From Pelobates cultripes (lineage: Eukaryota > Chordata > Amphibia > Anura > Pelobatidae): a stretch of DNA of 64,000 nt. The notes beneath the pieces are model-generated. The model was not told the DNA's origin. It ran no database searches and saw nothing but the letters and a program-made list of their open reading frames with translations. Location: positions 25,112,386 to 25,176,385 of the forward strand of contig OW240921.1 of NCBI GenBank assembly GCA_933207985.1, in the 5' to 3' direction. Shown one piece after another: positions 31,944 through 43,595 of the stretch; the stretch's first letter is position 1; every line of letters starts with the position of its first letter. The position numbers and the translations under genes were made by a program.

Positions 31944-34900
31944 TAATATTCTTTCTTTATTTAACACTAAAAACAACAAAAAAGAACTCATTATACATTA
32001 TACAATCTTTAACATGCATTTAACAGCAATATTACCTAAAAGATTGCATTTAAGCTCTAATATCACCATTTTGAGTTATTCATCAATACAAATTTTTACA
32101 CACACAAAAAAAAAAAAAAAAATTTTAATACACTCTCCCCCCCTCTGCCTCTCTATCTACCTATACCCTTCCTATTCGCATAAACCTTCCAGGGTTCCCA
32201 GACCTTACCAAACATATAATAAGAATGTCTTACTCTAGATGATAATTCATCCATTATATAATTTTCTTGAATCTTTAATTCCACCTCCCTCATTGATGGT
32301 AAATCCAGATTTATCCAGCTAGCGGCTATACATCTACGTGCGGCCAATAAAATTAAAAATATTAACTTCTGCGAATGGCAGGGTATACCTGCTATTGATT
32401 TCGATAGCAAAAATATCCAAGGATTGAGTTCTATATTTCCCTGTATTACCACTTGAATTAGCTCCCTTATTTCCTCCCAATAGCTTTTAATCTTTGGGCA
32501 ATCCCACCACATGTGTAAATATGTCCCTTGTAAACCACATCCCCTCCAACAAAGATCCGTCAGATTTTTACCTATTTTGTACAAAAAAACAGGGGTCACA
32601 TGCCACCTAAATAATATCTTAAACATTTGTTCCTGCGAGATTACACAAATCGATATTTTGGATGCTGTTTCCCAGATATCTATCCAATCCTTAGTTTCCA
32701 AAGAAGAACCTAAATCTGCCTCCCAGTAGGATATATACTTTAATGGAGCCCAAACCGTAGGTTCCTCATTTAGTTGATTATACAAATCAGAGATAAGACC
32801 TCCCTTTAACCTACCTATTTTGCACATTTTTTCAAAATTAGTGAAGGGGAATTTAACTGCCGTTTTTACCTCCATTGAATACGCAAAATCTCTAATCTGC
32901 TGATAACGAAAAAAATCTCCTGTCCTCAGTTCTACTCTGGTCAACAAACTAGAAAATAAAACTACCTCTCCTTCTGACCAAAGATCTACATATCTATAGA
33001 TTCCTCCTGCCTTTAAGCCTTGAAAATTGTGTTCTTCCATACCAGGAATAAATTGTCTATTCCGAAAAACAGGGGTCATGGGTGAAGGGAAATTAGTTAG
33101 ACCATATTTTAACTTAAGTTTATCCCAAATGTGGAGGGAGTTTGCCGTAGAAGGGCATATTTGTTTCAACCCTGGTCTTGAAACCTTATTCAACCACATA
33201 TACAACCCTGGCGAGTCTGGTGTCATTAAATCTTCCTCCATATCCGCCCATCTGTATTTCCCCTGATTTGCATGCCAACCAACAATTTGAGCCAATTGGG
33301 CTGCGTAATAATAAATAATTAAATTGGGGAGACCTAGTCCCCCTTTAACTCTCGGTCTATACAAGAGAGTTCTAGCTATCCTATGTCGCTTGCCCTGCCA
33401 AATAAATGTGTCTATAGCTTTCTGAATACCCAATAAGTCCTCTTTACAGACCTTTATAGGCAATGCTTGAAATAGAAATAAAAGCCTCGGTAAAATATTC
33501 ATTTTTATAGAATGAATTCTGCCAATCCATGAAATTGGTTTATCATGCCAATTCTCTAGGTCCTTTTTTAAAGTCTTAATCAAAGGTACATAGTTGTCAT
33601 TAAATAATGTATTATAATCGTATCCAATTTTAACACCCAAATAGCTTAGAGATTTATCTATACTCATATCAAATTTAGTTTTTAGCTGGTCTTGTTCTAT
33701 CTCAGATAAATGAAAAGGCACTCCACACGATTTATTATAATTTACCTTATAGCCTGAAATGGCTCCAAATTGTTCTATCAACTTAAACAATTCAGGGATA
33801 GATTCAGAAGGGTTTGCTATAGAGATTAAAATATCATCAGCATAAGCCGCTGTTTTATAAATCTCCCTCCCTATTTGAATACCCTGTATATTGCCACTTC
33901 CCCTGATATGGATCAGAAGGGGTTCCAATATAAGTGCAAACAAAATAGGAGAGAGAGGGCATCCTTGACGTGTGCCATTGTATATTCCAAACGGAGTATT
34001 AACTGAGCCAGGGAGCTGTATTGTTGCTTGGGGATTTGAATATAATGCACGGATTATAGTAATGCAATTGACTGGAAAGCCCCAATATTGAAGCAAATAA
34101 AATAGATAAGGCCAGGCGACCCTATCAAATGCCTTTTCTGCATCTAATGATAAAAGTATTGATGGTGTCTTCCCTACTGCCATAACCCAAGCAACATTAA
34201 CTGCTCTACGTGTATTCTCATACAGCTGTCTACCTGGAACGAAACCTACCTGATCTGGATGAATCAGAAAAGGAAGTAGGGGAGAGAATCTCAGGGCAAG
34301 GACTTTAGCTATTATTTTTATATCAACATTTATTAATGATATAGGCCTATAATTTCCCACTGAAGAAGGGTCCTTATCTTTTTTTGGTAAAAGAACAATT
34401 TTAGCCATTGTAAGGTCGGCTGGAAGAACTCCGCTTTGACAAATTTCATCTATGACCTCTTGTAAATATGGCATAAGAGTGTGTTGAAATATTTTATAGT
34501 AACTACTACTAAAGCCATCTGGCCCTGGTGCTTTACCCCCCTTAATAGAAAAGCATGCCGCTTTAATTTCCTCTAAAGATATTTTGGTCCCTAATCCTTC
34601 TAAAGCATTTTTAGGGATTTGGGGTAAATTTATCTTATTCAAAAATTCTCTCAGTCTTATCTCCTGATCTGTACCTTCTATATTCTCATTTTTAAATTGA
34701 CTATATAATCTAGAAAAATATTCCCGAAATACTCCATAAACATCCTCTGGTGATGATACTAATGACCCTGAAGCGTTTCTAATGGATGAGATAGGATTAA
34801 AATGTGTTCGTGGTTTTAAGCATCTGGCCAAAGGGGCGTCTATTTTATTAGCTTTCTCATAAAAATATCTACGTGATTTTTTTAACTGCCATACTGCTTC

Positions 34901-36181
34901 ATCTAACAAAAGCTTTTTAATCTTTAATCTACATGCTTTTAAATCATATAGCGTTTGTTCAGTGGGAACTGTTTTATGTTTTTGTTCCAGCTTACGTAAA
35001 CCTTTCTGTAACTCAAATAATGATTGTGATTTAATCTTTTTCTTATATGAGGCTATTTTGATCAATTCTCCCCTAATTACAGTTTTATGTGCTGCCCATA
35101 AAGTGGTTTTGCTAATTTCAGTCGTATTATTTTCTGAAAAATAATTTAACAATGCCTTTGTAATATCTGATCTCACTATGGGATCTTCCAAGAGAGAAGT
35201 ATTTAATCGCCAAGAAAAATTGGGTTTAACTGATAATCCTTTTATATGTACAATGATATCTGCATGATCTGACCACGTAATATTGTTAATTTGTGAGCTA
35301 TATAAATAGGGAGAAAGTGTTAAATTGGTCAAAAACATATCTATTCTAGAATACGTATCATGTGGATGCGAATAAAAGGTATAATCAAGTGTGTCAGGAT
35401 GTTGAGCCCTCCATATATCAATAAGTTTATGAGTTATCATAAACTGAAAAAACTGTTTATCTTGTCCTCCCCTTCCCTGGGATCGCAATGTTCCCGGCTT
35501 ATGACTTCTATCTATTGCTGGACAAGAAACCGCGTTACAGTCCCCACCTATCAAGACACAATCAAACGCTATGGAATCAATAATTTGGCCTATCGTATCC
35601 CAAAATCTATTATCTGGGATATTTGGGGCATATATATTCATTAAATGAAGCTTACGGGTGCCCATTATTCCAGACACTAAGATATATCTTCCTTCTTTAT
35701 CCTGAATGGAATTTAAGACCTTAAACTGACATCTTTTATGGAACAAAATAGCTACTCCATTATGTTTTTGAATAGCATTCGAACAATACGCTCTATCATA
35801 CCATTTATCTGTCAAGGATAATATATGAGATCTGTTAAGATGAGTTTCTTGCAAAAAAACTATGTCCGCCTGCTTTCTCTTTAATTCCTTAAACATTATC
35901 TTCCTTTTAGCAGGTGAATTAAGGCCTTTTACATTTAAGGAAATTATCTTCTCATCCATCATAATTCAACACCAATACAAGCAGATGTTTTGACCCAATA
36001 AAATAAATGAACCATATTAGCATATTGTATACCAAAACATGAAAATGAGGGGAGGAAGAGAAGAAAAAAAACAAAAAAACAAACAAACACAACCATATAT
36101 ACATATATACACAATGAACACCTCCTGGACTTACCCAATGCCAGGAGTTAATTAGGGGGCACAGTTTTCCCAGGTCTACTT
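31944..36181 (-). mobile_element. L1/Tx1-type LINE, 4.2 kb, with 15-bp TSD
   Basis: The flanking copies of CCTGGCAACATTTCT at 31929-31943 and 36182-36196 are identical. On the - strand the element has a short leader (36181-35963), a complete ORF2 and a 3' end with AATAAA about 15 bases from the border. ORF1 is missing, so it is 5'-truncated just upstream of ORF2. The perfect TSD and open ORF2 indicate a fairly recent insertion. Confidence 0.9.
32153..35962 (-). CDS. LINE ORF2 protein: endonuclease and reverse transcriptase
   Basis: This protein nicks target DNA and copies the LINE RNA into it. The 1269 residues are uninterrupted. The N-terminal endonuclease has Asn10, QET with Glu39, YAPN (111-114), GGDCNAV (139-145), RID (206-208) and SDH (231-233). 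The reverse transcriptase covers about 515-780: NYRPISLINVD, DQVGFVPGR, LDAEKAFDRV (Asp607), GTRQGCPLSP and AAYADD (catalytic Asp709 and Asp710). A C-terminal knuckle with CWRGCG..H.WWDC lies at 1138-1155. Two Met codons open the frame; either could be used. All key residues are present. Because ORF1 and a promoter are absent, mobility would need help or be lost. Confidence 0.95.
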   Translation of the reverse strand: MMDEKIISLNVKGLNSPAKRKIMFKELKRKQADIVFLQETHLNRSHILSLTDKWYDRAYCSNAIQKHNGVAILFHKRCQFKVLNSIQDKEGRYILVSGIMGTRKLHLMNIYAPNIPDNRFWDTIGQIIDSIAFDCVLIGGDCNAVSCPAIDRSHKPGTLRSQGRGGQDKQFFQFMITHKLIDIWRAQHPDTLDYTFYSHPHDTYSRIDMFLTNLTLSPYLYSSQINNITWSDHADIIVHIKGLSVKPNFSWRLNTSLLEDPIVRSDITKALLNYFSENNTTEISKTTLWAAHKTVIRGELIKIASYKKKIKSQSLFELQKGLRKLEQKHKTVPTEQTLYDLKACRLKIKKLLLDEAVWQLKKSRRYFYEKANKIDAPLARCLKPRTHFNPISSIRNASGSLVSSPEDVYGVFREYFSRLYSQFKNENIEGTDQEIRLREFLNKINLPQIPKNALEGLGTKISLEEIKAACFSIKGGKAPGPDGFSSSYYKIFQHTLMPYLQEVIDEICQSGVLPADLTMAKIVLLPKKDKDPSSVGNYRPISLINVDIKIIAKVLALRFSPLLPFLIHPDQVGFVPGRQLYENTRRAVNVAWVMAVGKTPSILLSLDAEKAFDRVAWPYLFYLLQYWGFPVNCITIIRALYSNPQATIQLPGSVNTPFGIYNGTRQGCPLSPILFALILEPLLIHIRGSGNIQGIQIGREIYKTAAYADDILISIANPSESIPELFKLIEQFGAISGYKVNYNKSCGVPFHLSEIEQDQLKTKFDMSIDKSLSYLGVKIGYDYNTLFNDNYVPLIKTLKKDLENWHDKPISWIGRIHSIKMNILPRLLFLFQALPIKVCKEDLLGIQKAIDTFIWQGKRHRIARTLLYRPRVKGGLGLPNLIIYYYAAQLAQIVGWHANQGKYRWADMEEDLMTPDSPGLYMWLNKVSRPGLKQICPSTANSLHIWDKLKLKYGLTNFPSPMTPVFRNRQFIPGMEEHNFQGLKAGGIYRYVDLWSEGEVVLFSSLLTRVELRTGDFFRYQQIRDFAYSMEVKTAVKFPFTNFEKMCKIGRLKGGLISDLYNQLNEEPTVWAPLKYISYWEADLGSSLETKDWIDIWETASKISICVISQEQMFKILFRWHVTPVFLYKIGKNLTDLCWRGCGLQGTYLHMWWDCPKIKSYWEEIRELIQVVIQGNIELNPWIFLLSKSIAGIPCHSQKLIFLILLAARRCIAASWINLDLPSMREVELKIQENYIMDELSSRVRHSYYMFGKVWEPWKVYANRKGIGR

Positions 36182-36196
36182 CCTGGCAACATTTCT

Positions 36197-37455
36197 AAAG
36201 CACTCTTGCTGTTGATGGCTGTGGGGCTCCAAGCTAATAATATTACGGCCTAGTGTAGTCCCCTCCGGGAGTTGCAGACAACTTCATCGGTGGAGCTGCA
36301 CTGGCTGGATAGGCAGCAAGTACTGTTCTCTCCCTGGAACGGTGGGGGTTGTCCAGGTCCCCACCGCTGCAGAACCTGTTAGTTACCAGCACCCAGGCAA
36401 GAAGCACAATCGATACAAATCAATTGATCAAATACCTACCTGTTGGAAGCCTCCTTGTCCTACCTAAAACGGGGAATCAGTTGAAGGAGTCAGACTTCTG
36501 GCAATGCCAATCTTGCCGACATGAGCACCATTCTAGCTCACATAATTTTTGGTGGACTCCTGTCTCATACTCTACTTAGTCATTCTTACATTAATTCAGC
36601 TCACTTTTAATCCCATTTCAAAGCTCTACAGTTTAGCATGTTGCATAGCATAGATCTTTCACTACCAGTTCTTCAACCTTTTAGACTAATGCTGAGACAT
36701 ATCCCGTTTTCTTGATTATTATACTAAACATTTGTGCTAATATTTTCAATGTCATGCCTACGTTATACTCTGTTTTACATTCATGCACCTGTCTCTGCTG
36801 TCATAGCATTGCAGGCATTCTTGTACCTCTCTGCACAATAAAAATAAAGAATAAAAAAAAAAAACTAACATTTCATTTTGAAAAATGGAAAAAAAAATAT
36901 TGCATCACAAAAACACATCACAGAAGCATTGCTGTGAAAGGCATTTTCTCCACAAAAATATGATTGCTCAAATATTGTCAGAATACATGTTGACGTGTTG
37001 GTGCTTGTTTTTCGGTTACTTTTACTCCATTATTTTTTTAAAATATTTTTACATATCTTTGTGCTGCCTTATGGGAGGTCAATATATTGCGTATTTTCTG
37101 GGCCTGGGCTGAGATATCCACTGTTTCAGTTCCTAATCAATTTTACTATTTTGTCTGTTTTCTCAATGATAAAGTATACAACTACTGTTAATAGGAACAT
37201 GTTTATATGTTTACATATATAATACATACATGTCATTTAATTAACCTTGTTTTTTGCTGTTGTTTTTATGTGGCAAGTACTGGAACAAAAACAGTTGCTT
37301 GTTACTTTTTGGTTTACTGTACCAATGCAACATTTCAATTATTTCCAAGAGTGCTAAAAATGAATAAAAGGTCATTCCCACCAATGCATCTTTGTTGTTT
37401 TTTGCCATTTAAGTTTTATTTTGTTTTCAGAATTGTTAACAAGTTAGTTAAGACT
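36197..37455. other. Non-coding stretch, no supported gene
   Basis: A GGTGGGGG..CCCCACC hairpin lies at 36343-36365. I see no exon, RNA gene or clear transposon boundary in the rest, which is AT-rich. Confidence 0.45.
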
Positions 37456-38041
37456 TTAAAGGAGCACTATAGATTTAGGAACACAAACATGTATTCCTGA
37501 CCCTAGAGTGTTAAAACCACAATCTGGCCCCCCTGGGCCCCTCATGCCTCCCTACAAATAGTAAAACTTACTTGTATTCAAGTCTGCAGCTGCATATTTT
37601 GTCCCTGTTTCTTTTAGACCTGCCCACTGCCTGCTGACATCAGCAGAAGTGGTAGCCTGATCCAATCACAATGCTTCCCCATTGGCTGAGACTGACAAGG
37701 AGGCAGATCAGGGGCAGAGCCAGCATAATTCAAACACAGCCCTGGCCAATCAGCATCTCCACATAGAGATGAATTGAATCAATGAATCTCTATGAGGAAA
37801 GTTCAGTGTCTGCATGCAGAGGGAGGAGATACTGAATGTTTGGATGCATTTTAGGCAGCCATGACCCAGGAAGGATCTCTAACAGCCATCCAAGGAGTGG
37901 CCAGTGAAGTTATCACTAGGCTGTAATGTAAACACTGCATTTTCTCTGTGTAAACAGTGCTTACAGCAAAAAGCCTGAAGGTAATGATTCTACTAAATTC
38001 AATAAGCTGTAGTTGTTCTGGTGACTATAGTGTCCCTTTAA
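37456..38041. mobile_element. TTAA-type MITE
   Basis: The ends are TTAAAGGAGCACTATAGATT and GGTGACTATAGTGTCCCTTTAA, with TTAA at 37456-37459 and 38038-38041. A nearly full second copy lies at 52374-52925 and a partial one at 29484-29765. Internal words such as CACAATCTGGCCCCCCTGG and GAGTGGCCAGTG are conserved among the copies. It has no coding capacity. Confidence 0.75.
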
Positions 38042-38557
38042 GAAGAGCAGTGCAATACAAAACAATAAACATCCTTTGTTTACAATGGAGATTGTAAGAC
38101 ATCAAAGATGCATTATAGGAAAATCATTTGTCTAGAACTTCATGCTGTATCTTAGCATAAAACAGTGGGAATGTAAATGTCTTTCTCCCCACATTGTACT
38201 TGAGACAATATGTCCTTGAAATACAGTTACAGCATTTTAGCGAACAGAAAGGGAGGGGGTCTAGACACATTGCAGGACTTCTTTACAGAATGAAATAGGA
38301 GTCTGCAATGCCTTTATGGTACAGATGCTTGGTTCTAGCCAGGCAGCTGTACTTACTATATGTGGTTGTTATATTTACATTGTGGTTATATTTTGGGGAA
38401 GCTACATTCACTAACCATTTTATGTATCGATTTGTGTCACATTTACTGTATGTGACAAACAGTGTGATTCTATGTTAATATTTATGACCTTGTGCCAAAT
38501 AACCTGTGCAACTGTCTGACTCCATTTTAACCATTCCACATTCCCTTACTCAATTAC

Positions 38558-39301
38558 TAGGCATGTGCATGGGGAAGATATTCGTCTCGGTTCGGCATTC
38601 TGAAATTCGGGACTTCGTCAATTCGGAACTTCGGCAATTCGGAACTTCGGCACTTCAGAACTTCGGCAACTTCAGAACTCCGGATTTTTTTTTTTTTTAA
38701 CAGTGAGCAACCACAGACTGCTCACTGTTTAATAGACATGCCCCTACTCGCGATATAGCGAGTAGGGGCCTAATTTACTAATACTAAGTAATCTTTACTT
38801 AGTATTAGTAAATTTGTCTGAAAGACCAATTCAGGTCTTTCAGCCTTTTAGTAGATAGCTCCCTAATACCGTGGGAATTAAGGAGTTATCTACTTATTCA
38901 TTCCTGTCATTACATGACTGGCTAAGTAACTTACATTTTATATGAATGTGTGTTACTTGATTGTTGTAAGTGTTGAAAACGCTTACAGCTGAATCCTGGC
39001 TATGCTTGTATACTTTTTATTGAAAATTGTATACAGTGTAACATTCTTCTTCTTTCACTGGGTAAGTATATTAGTACTTATGCAATACTGTGCTTCGGAA
39101 CTACGGCACTTTGACACCTCGGAACTTAGGAACTTCGGCACTACTACACTTCAGAAATTCTGTAATTTCGGCACTTCGGGACTTTGGCAATTCGGCACTT
39201 CGGCAATTCAGCTATTCGGACATTCGGAAGCACCCGAATGTCCGAATTACCTGAAATTCATGCGAATTTTAATTCGGACCGAAACGAATTGCACATGTCT
39301 A
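38558..39301. mobile_element. hAT-type element with 8-bp TSD and TTCGG repeats
   Basis: The ends are TAGGCATGTGCA and TGCACATGTCTA. The octamer TCAATTAC is identical on both sides (38550-38557 and 39302-39309). Both flanks of the body carry 8-9 bp tandem units of the type AATTCGGAACTTCGGC (38590-38680 and 39095-39230). An end fragment of the same family is at about 44622-44700. No transposase is present, so it is non-autonomous. Confidence 0.85.
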
Positions 39302-39792
39302 TCAATTACCATCAGACACAAGTTAGACTAAAGCCCATGAGATCACTCAGTCCCTTTTATTAACAGTGGGCATTATATCCTTATTTTATAGTATATATCA
39401 GGGAATGACAGTTTATTAATAACTGTGCTGTATTGTAGAGTGGTGTGTAATTTGCTCATACAAAAACCAAGGCTCAAAACGTCTATTGACCATTGGCGAG
39501 TAGAAATTCACTACTGTTCAATGTGCTATGAACCTCAAGGCTTGCAGTGGTGAGTAACTTTAGGTCTGTCCAGTAGCGTAGCCTCTCTATGTTATATCCC
39601 CTCTGTTCTACCCATGAACAGCATGCTGCTTATTGCTCTTCCGACTTAAAATGAAAAACAAAAAACACAAATATTCTCCTCTCTCCTCCATTACCTTTAG
39701 AAATCCAGGGCTTAATAGTCCCACATCTGGGGCTTCAGCTCTCAAAGCCTTCCCTAGCAATGCCTATGGTAGTAACCTCTTTTAATTTTTAG

Positions 39793-39834
39793 GATCCCTG
39801 GAAAAGTCATGTGATAATGACAAAACGCGTAGGG
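39793..39834 (+). repeat. Hammerhead-like relic
   Basis: CTGGAAA (39798-39804) is followed by A, a GTCA..TGAC hairpin (39806-39821), AAAA, then CGCGTA and GGG. It matches the spacing of the PLE motif at 57445, with A6 changed to G and G12 changed to A. Only two or three helix I pairs remain. Confidence 0.45.
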
Positions 39835-39914
39835 CAGAGGTGACAGATGCTAGGTAAGTGATTTTGACCAGTATTCATTAATGCAACATATTTTTTTTCA
39901 TCTCATTATATAAC

Positions 39915-40405
39915 TTAAAGGACCACTCTAGGCACCCAGACCACTTCAGCTTAATGAAGTGGTCTGGGTGCCAGGTCCAGCTAGGGTTAACCCATTTTTT
40001 AATAAACATAGCAGTTTCAGAGAAACTGCTATGTTTATTAATGGGTTAAGCCTTCCCCTATTTCCTCTAGTGGCTGTTTCATTGACAGCCACTAGAGGCG
40101 CTTGCGTGCTTCTCACTGTGATTTCCACAGTGAGAGCACGCCAGCGTCTATAGGAAAGCATTGTAAATGCTTTCCTATGCGACCGGCTGAATACGCGTGC
40201 AGCTCTTGCCGCGCGTGCGCATTCAGCCGACGGGGAGGAGCGTAGGAGGAGAGCTCCCTGCCCAGCGCTGGAAAAAGGTAAGTTTTACCCCTTTTCCCCT
40301 TTCCAGAGCCGGGCAGGAGGGGGACCCTCAGGGTGGGGGCACCCTCAGGGCACTATAGTGCCAGGAAAACGAGTATGTTTTCCTGGGACTATAGTGGTCC
40401 TTTAA
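39915..40405. mobile_element. TTAA-type MITE with perfect internal hairpin
   Basis: The ends are TTAAAGGACCACTCTAGGCA and GGGACTATAGTGGTCCTTTAA, with TTAA at 39915-39918 and 40402-40405. Inside, AACATAGCAGTTTC and its mirror GAAACTGCTATGTT form a perfect stem with loop AGA. A second stem pairs CCACTTCA..TGAAGTGG near the left end. A relative with the same hairpin lies at 52926-53337. Confidence 0.8.
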
Positions 40406-41517
40406 GTTTAACAAAGTATACAGTGCTTTATAATCACAAGGTGTCCTGCTCGATATCTTGCAAGTGTATTTAGAGGGTATGTTTGACATGAATGAGGGAC
40501 CATTATCTATTGATTAATGTTGTGATCACTTACTAAGAGGAACCAACCCCCAGTGACAACATTTATCCATACGAGGCTCTCTTTTTCACACCATTGTGAG
40601 AGGCACGCTTGCTATGTAAATATTAAATGCTGACTGTATCACTCTAAGTGTTTGTTTTTTCTCGGTCTTTGATCTCCCATCATCCCTATATATTTGTTTT
40701 AAATATTGTTTAGTTCTACTGGGAAATGGAAGGCCAATAATTATCTTTCTCGAAATAAACCCAGATCTGAACAAAGATTGAAAAATAACAAAATATGAAA
40801 CAATTACAGTGACTGAATAAAACACTTTGGAGCTGGGTTAATGTAACATTGTGATCGTGCTACTGCTACCTGACCAGTGTCCTGCTTGGACATCAAAAGC
40901 ACAATATTTGCACTTGCTATTTTTATCTAAAACAAAGTGTGCTGCATGTTGGAATTTTGTACTTTTTTAGGTTTTTTTTCTGGCACAAAATCCTTGTTCT
41001 GGAGCGTCTGAGCAAACAGATCCATAATCCATGCACTGAGCCAGCCATACAGCATAGGAAACAGTCACTAAACATTAACCCTGTCTCATCCAATTAAAAA
41101 CCATCTACTACCTACAAGGACAGTTACTACTTTCTAGTGATGGGGCTGTGTTTTGCTATTTATTAAACTAATCTCTCACCTTCGTGTTGTTTTTTCAATA
41201 CGACTCACAAAATCACCCATCACCTCATATTGACTGATGTTGTAAATATTTTGTTAATAAAAGAGTAATGACTTAAAAATATAAAACTAACAATGAGAAA
41301 AAAAAATTGCCATTAATTTTGTTTTTTTCTACAGCAGAATTCCACCTCTTTAGCCACGCATGTTGGTGCCCATAGTGTCCCTTTAACTCCATGCACTGAA
41401 CTGTACATGGGGTTCAGACTGACAAACAGTAGATACGAAAATTGGATAAATAATAGCTGAAATACAAACAAGGTCACATTTTTACCAAAAGTTAAACAGA
41501 CAAGGACAAAAAATTAC

Positions 41518-42177
41518 ATACCGTATTTTTCCGAGTATAAGACCCCTCTATGTATAAGATGACATCTAGTTTTTGGGCCCAAAATTAAGAAATCAATATT
41601 TAAAAACAACATTTAATAGAACAACTTTGATAGTTTAGAGGTGACGTCTCATGCCTCCCCTGTGCTGCGGTACTCTGTGAAGTTAATGGCTCTATAGTGC
41701 ATGCTGGGAGACTACAGCTCTCACAATACAGCAGGTGGTGTGAGGGCATTCTGGGACATCACAACAGTATTCCCTCTGCTCCCTGATCCCCATTTCCTCC
41801 CCCATAAATTATAAATCAGAAAGCAAGACCTATCTGAGATGGAGCAAACATTAATATGGCTGCTCCTTTTATGGTTTGACATGTCTCTGGAGCTCCATTG
41901 GTGGTAAATGCTAATGTCTGCTGCAGTTCTCACACATATAGAGATCTCTTCATCCTTGCCACAGCATTCAGAAGTGGAACGGCGTTAGGGAGTTCAGGTA
42001 TGTACATGGGCTGTGGCACACTGAAATGCGGTAGGCGCCATCTTAACTTAGGCACCGCGCACAAGTGGTTTTTTAAACGCCTGCAGTGACATTCTGTGTA
42101 TAAGATGACCCCCAATTTTAGACTAAACAAATTTTAGAAAAAAAACATAGTCTTTTACATGGAATAACGCGGTAATA
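41518..42177. mobile_element. Element with TAAGAC-type inverted ends, second copy
   Basis: It begins ACCGTATTTTTCCGAGTATA and ends in TTTTACATGGAATAACGCGGT. The interior matches 31098-31773 in the opposite orientation. No coding sequence is supported. Confidence 0.65.
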
Positions 42178-42390
42178 TGTATGTAGAGGGAAACGAATAA
42201 GCATGGACGTTTGTGAGTATAAAGTAAGAATAACACAGAATGCATTTGCAAATGTGTCACCATACCCAGATGAATGTGTATGTTGCGATACCATTTGTCT
42301 TGATTGTGCCATCACATGGTTGTTTTGGTTAATAGATTATAACCTTCCTATAAATAATGTTAATTCAAAGCTTATCTCAATACACATCAA

Positions 42391-42570
42391 TGACTGCATC
42401 CAATGACATCACAGAAGTGCTATGAAGTCATTTTGTGACTGCATCCAATGACATCACAGAAGTGCTATGAAGTCATTTTGTGACTGCATCCAATGACATC
42501 ACAGAAGTGCTATGAAGTCATTTTGTGACTGCATCCAATGACATCACAGAAGTGCTATGAAGTCATTTTG
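42391..42570. repeat. Perfect 45-bp tandem repeat x 4
   Basis: Four copies of a 45-base unit beginning TGACTGCATCCAATGACATC are identical as read. The lack of divergence points to very recent amplification. It has no coding role. Confidence 0.95.
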
Positions 42571-42717
42571 TTCAGGCTTGCCACCTGAAACTGTATTGCA
42601 TTAGAATCTTCATCCAGGGAGATTTTATTTAACACAAACATTTGCAGCATAATCAAAAAGAAATATTTGCAAAATGAAGCATAACTAAACAAAATGTTAC
42701 ATGGACTGCTTTACTTA

Positions 42718-42860
42718 CAGGGAAACTATAGTGTTAGGAATATAAAGCTGTATTCCTAACGCTATTGTGTCCCTATAGAGGCAGTCTTCACTAAAACTGC
42801 AATGTCTGAAGCTGCAGGGCTAACATGACAGGGACATTGCACCCAGACCCCTTCAATGGA
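42718..42860. mobile_element. Fragment of a TTAA-type MITE
   Basis: AGGGAAACTATAGTGTTAGGAATA and its mirror TATTCCTAACGCTATTGTGTCC show the family end; only one side of the element remains. The same end is seen at 4339. Confidence 0.5.
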
Positions 42861-43595
42861 ACATTTAAACATGGTTTTAAGTCGATAATGATAACAGAAA
42901 ATTTGTGACATTTTGGGATTCTAATAGAGTTAAAAACATGCAATAGTAGCCCGAACGGCCCAAAACTTTAACTAATCAGATACAAACACTGAATACTAAT
43001 TTACCACAAAATGTAATGTTTACCAGCTTTTGTATTTGTGTGTTTTTTCTTTAAATTTCATACTTCTCGTTACTTTGCTCAAATCAGAAATCTTCCTAAA
43101 GACAAAAAAACACTGGTGTCGATAAATTATAGTTTTAAAATTAGTGGTTGAATTTCAATAATACACAAATTAATACTCCATAGTGGTCATAAGAAGACAG
43201 TATCAAGCCCTGGTTACATGGGGTGCACAGATTTCAAAATAATGGTATTATTGGCCTTGCAGGGCAATCAGCTTGGCAATGAGAGATGAGAGCGAATAAA
43301 CAAATAGTTTAGCAATACCTTGGGCAACTTGAATGTTTATTTTATGTTTCATTCCAAGTAGCATGAATGCCAAAGATTTCAGAAAAGTGAAACAAAACAG
43401 TTTTTGCAAGAATTCTAATATTTCATAAACAGCACCATTTTCAAATGCTATTTGAATTGTTTTGAGACGACGACGACTGCTAACTTTACCAACTGGGATG
43501 CTTGTGAATTGCATTTCACATGACTCTCCACCTGCCGGTTGAAGTGCACAATCATTTTATGTTTAACCAAGAATGTTTTCAAGTATGCACTAGGA

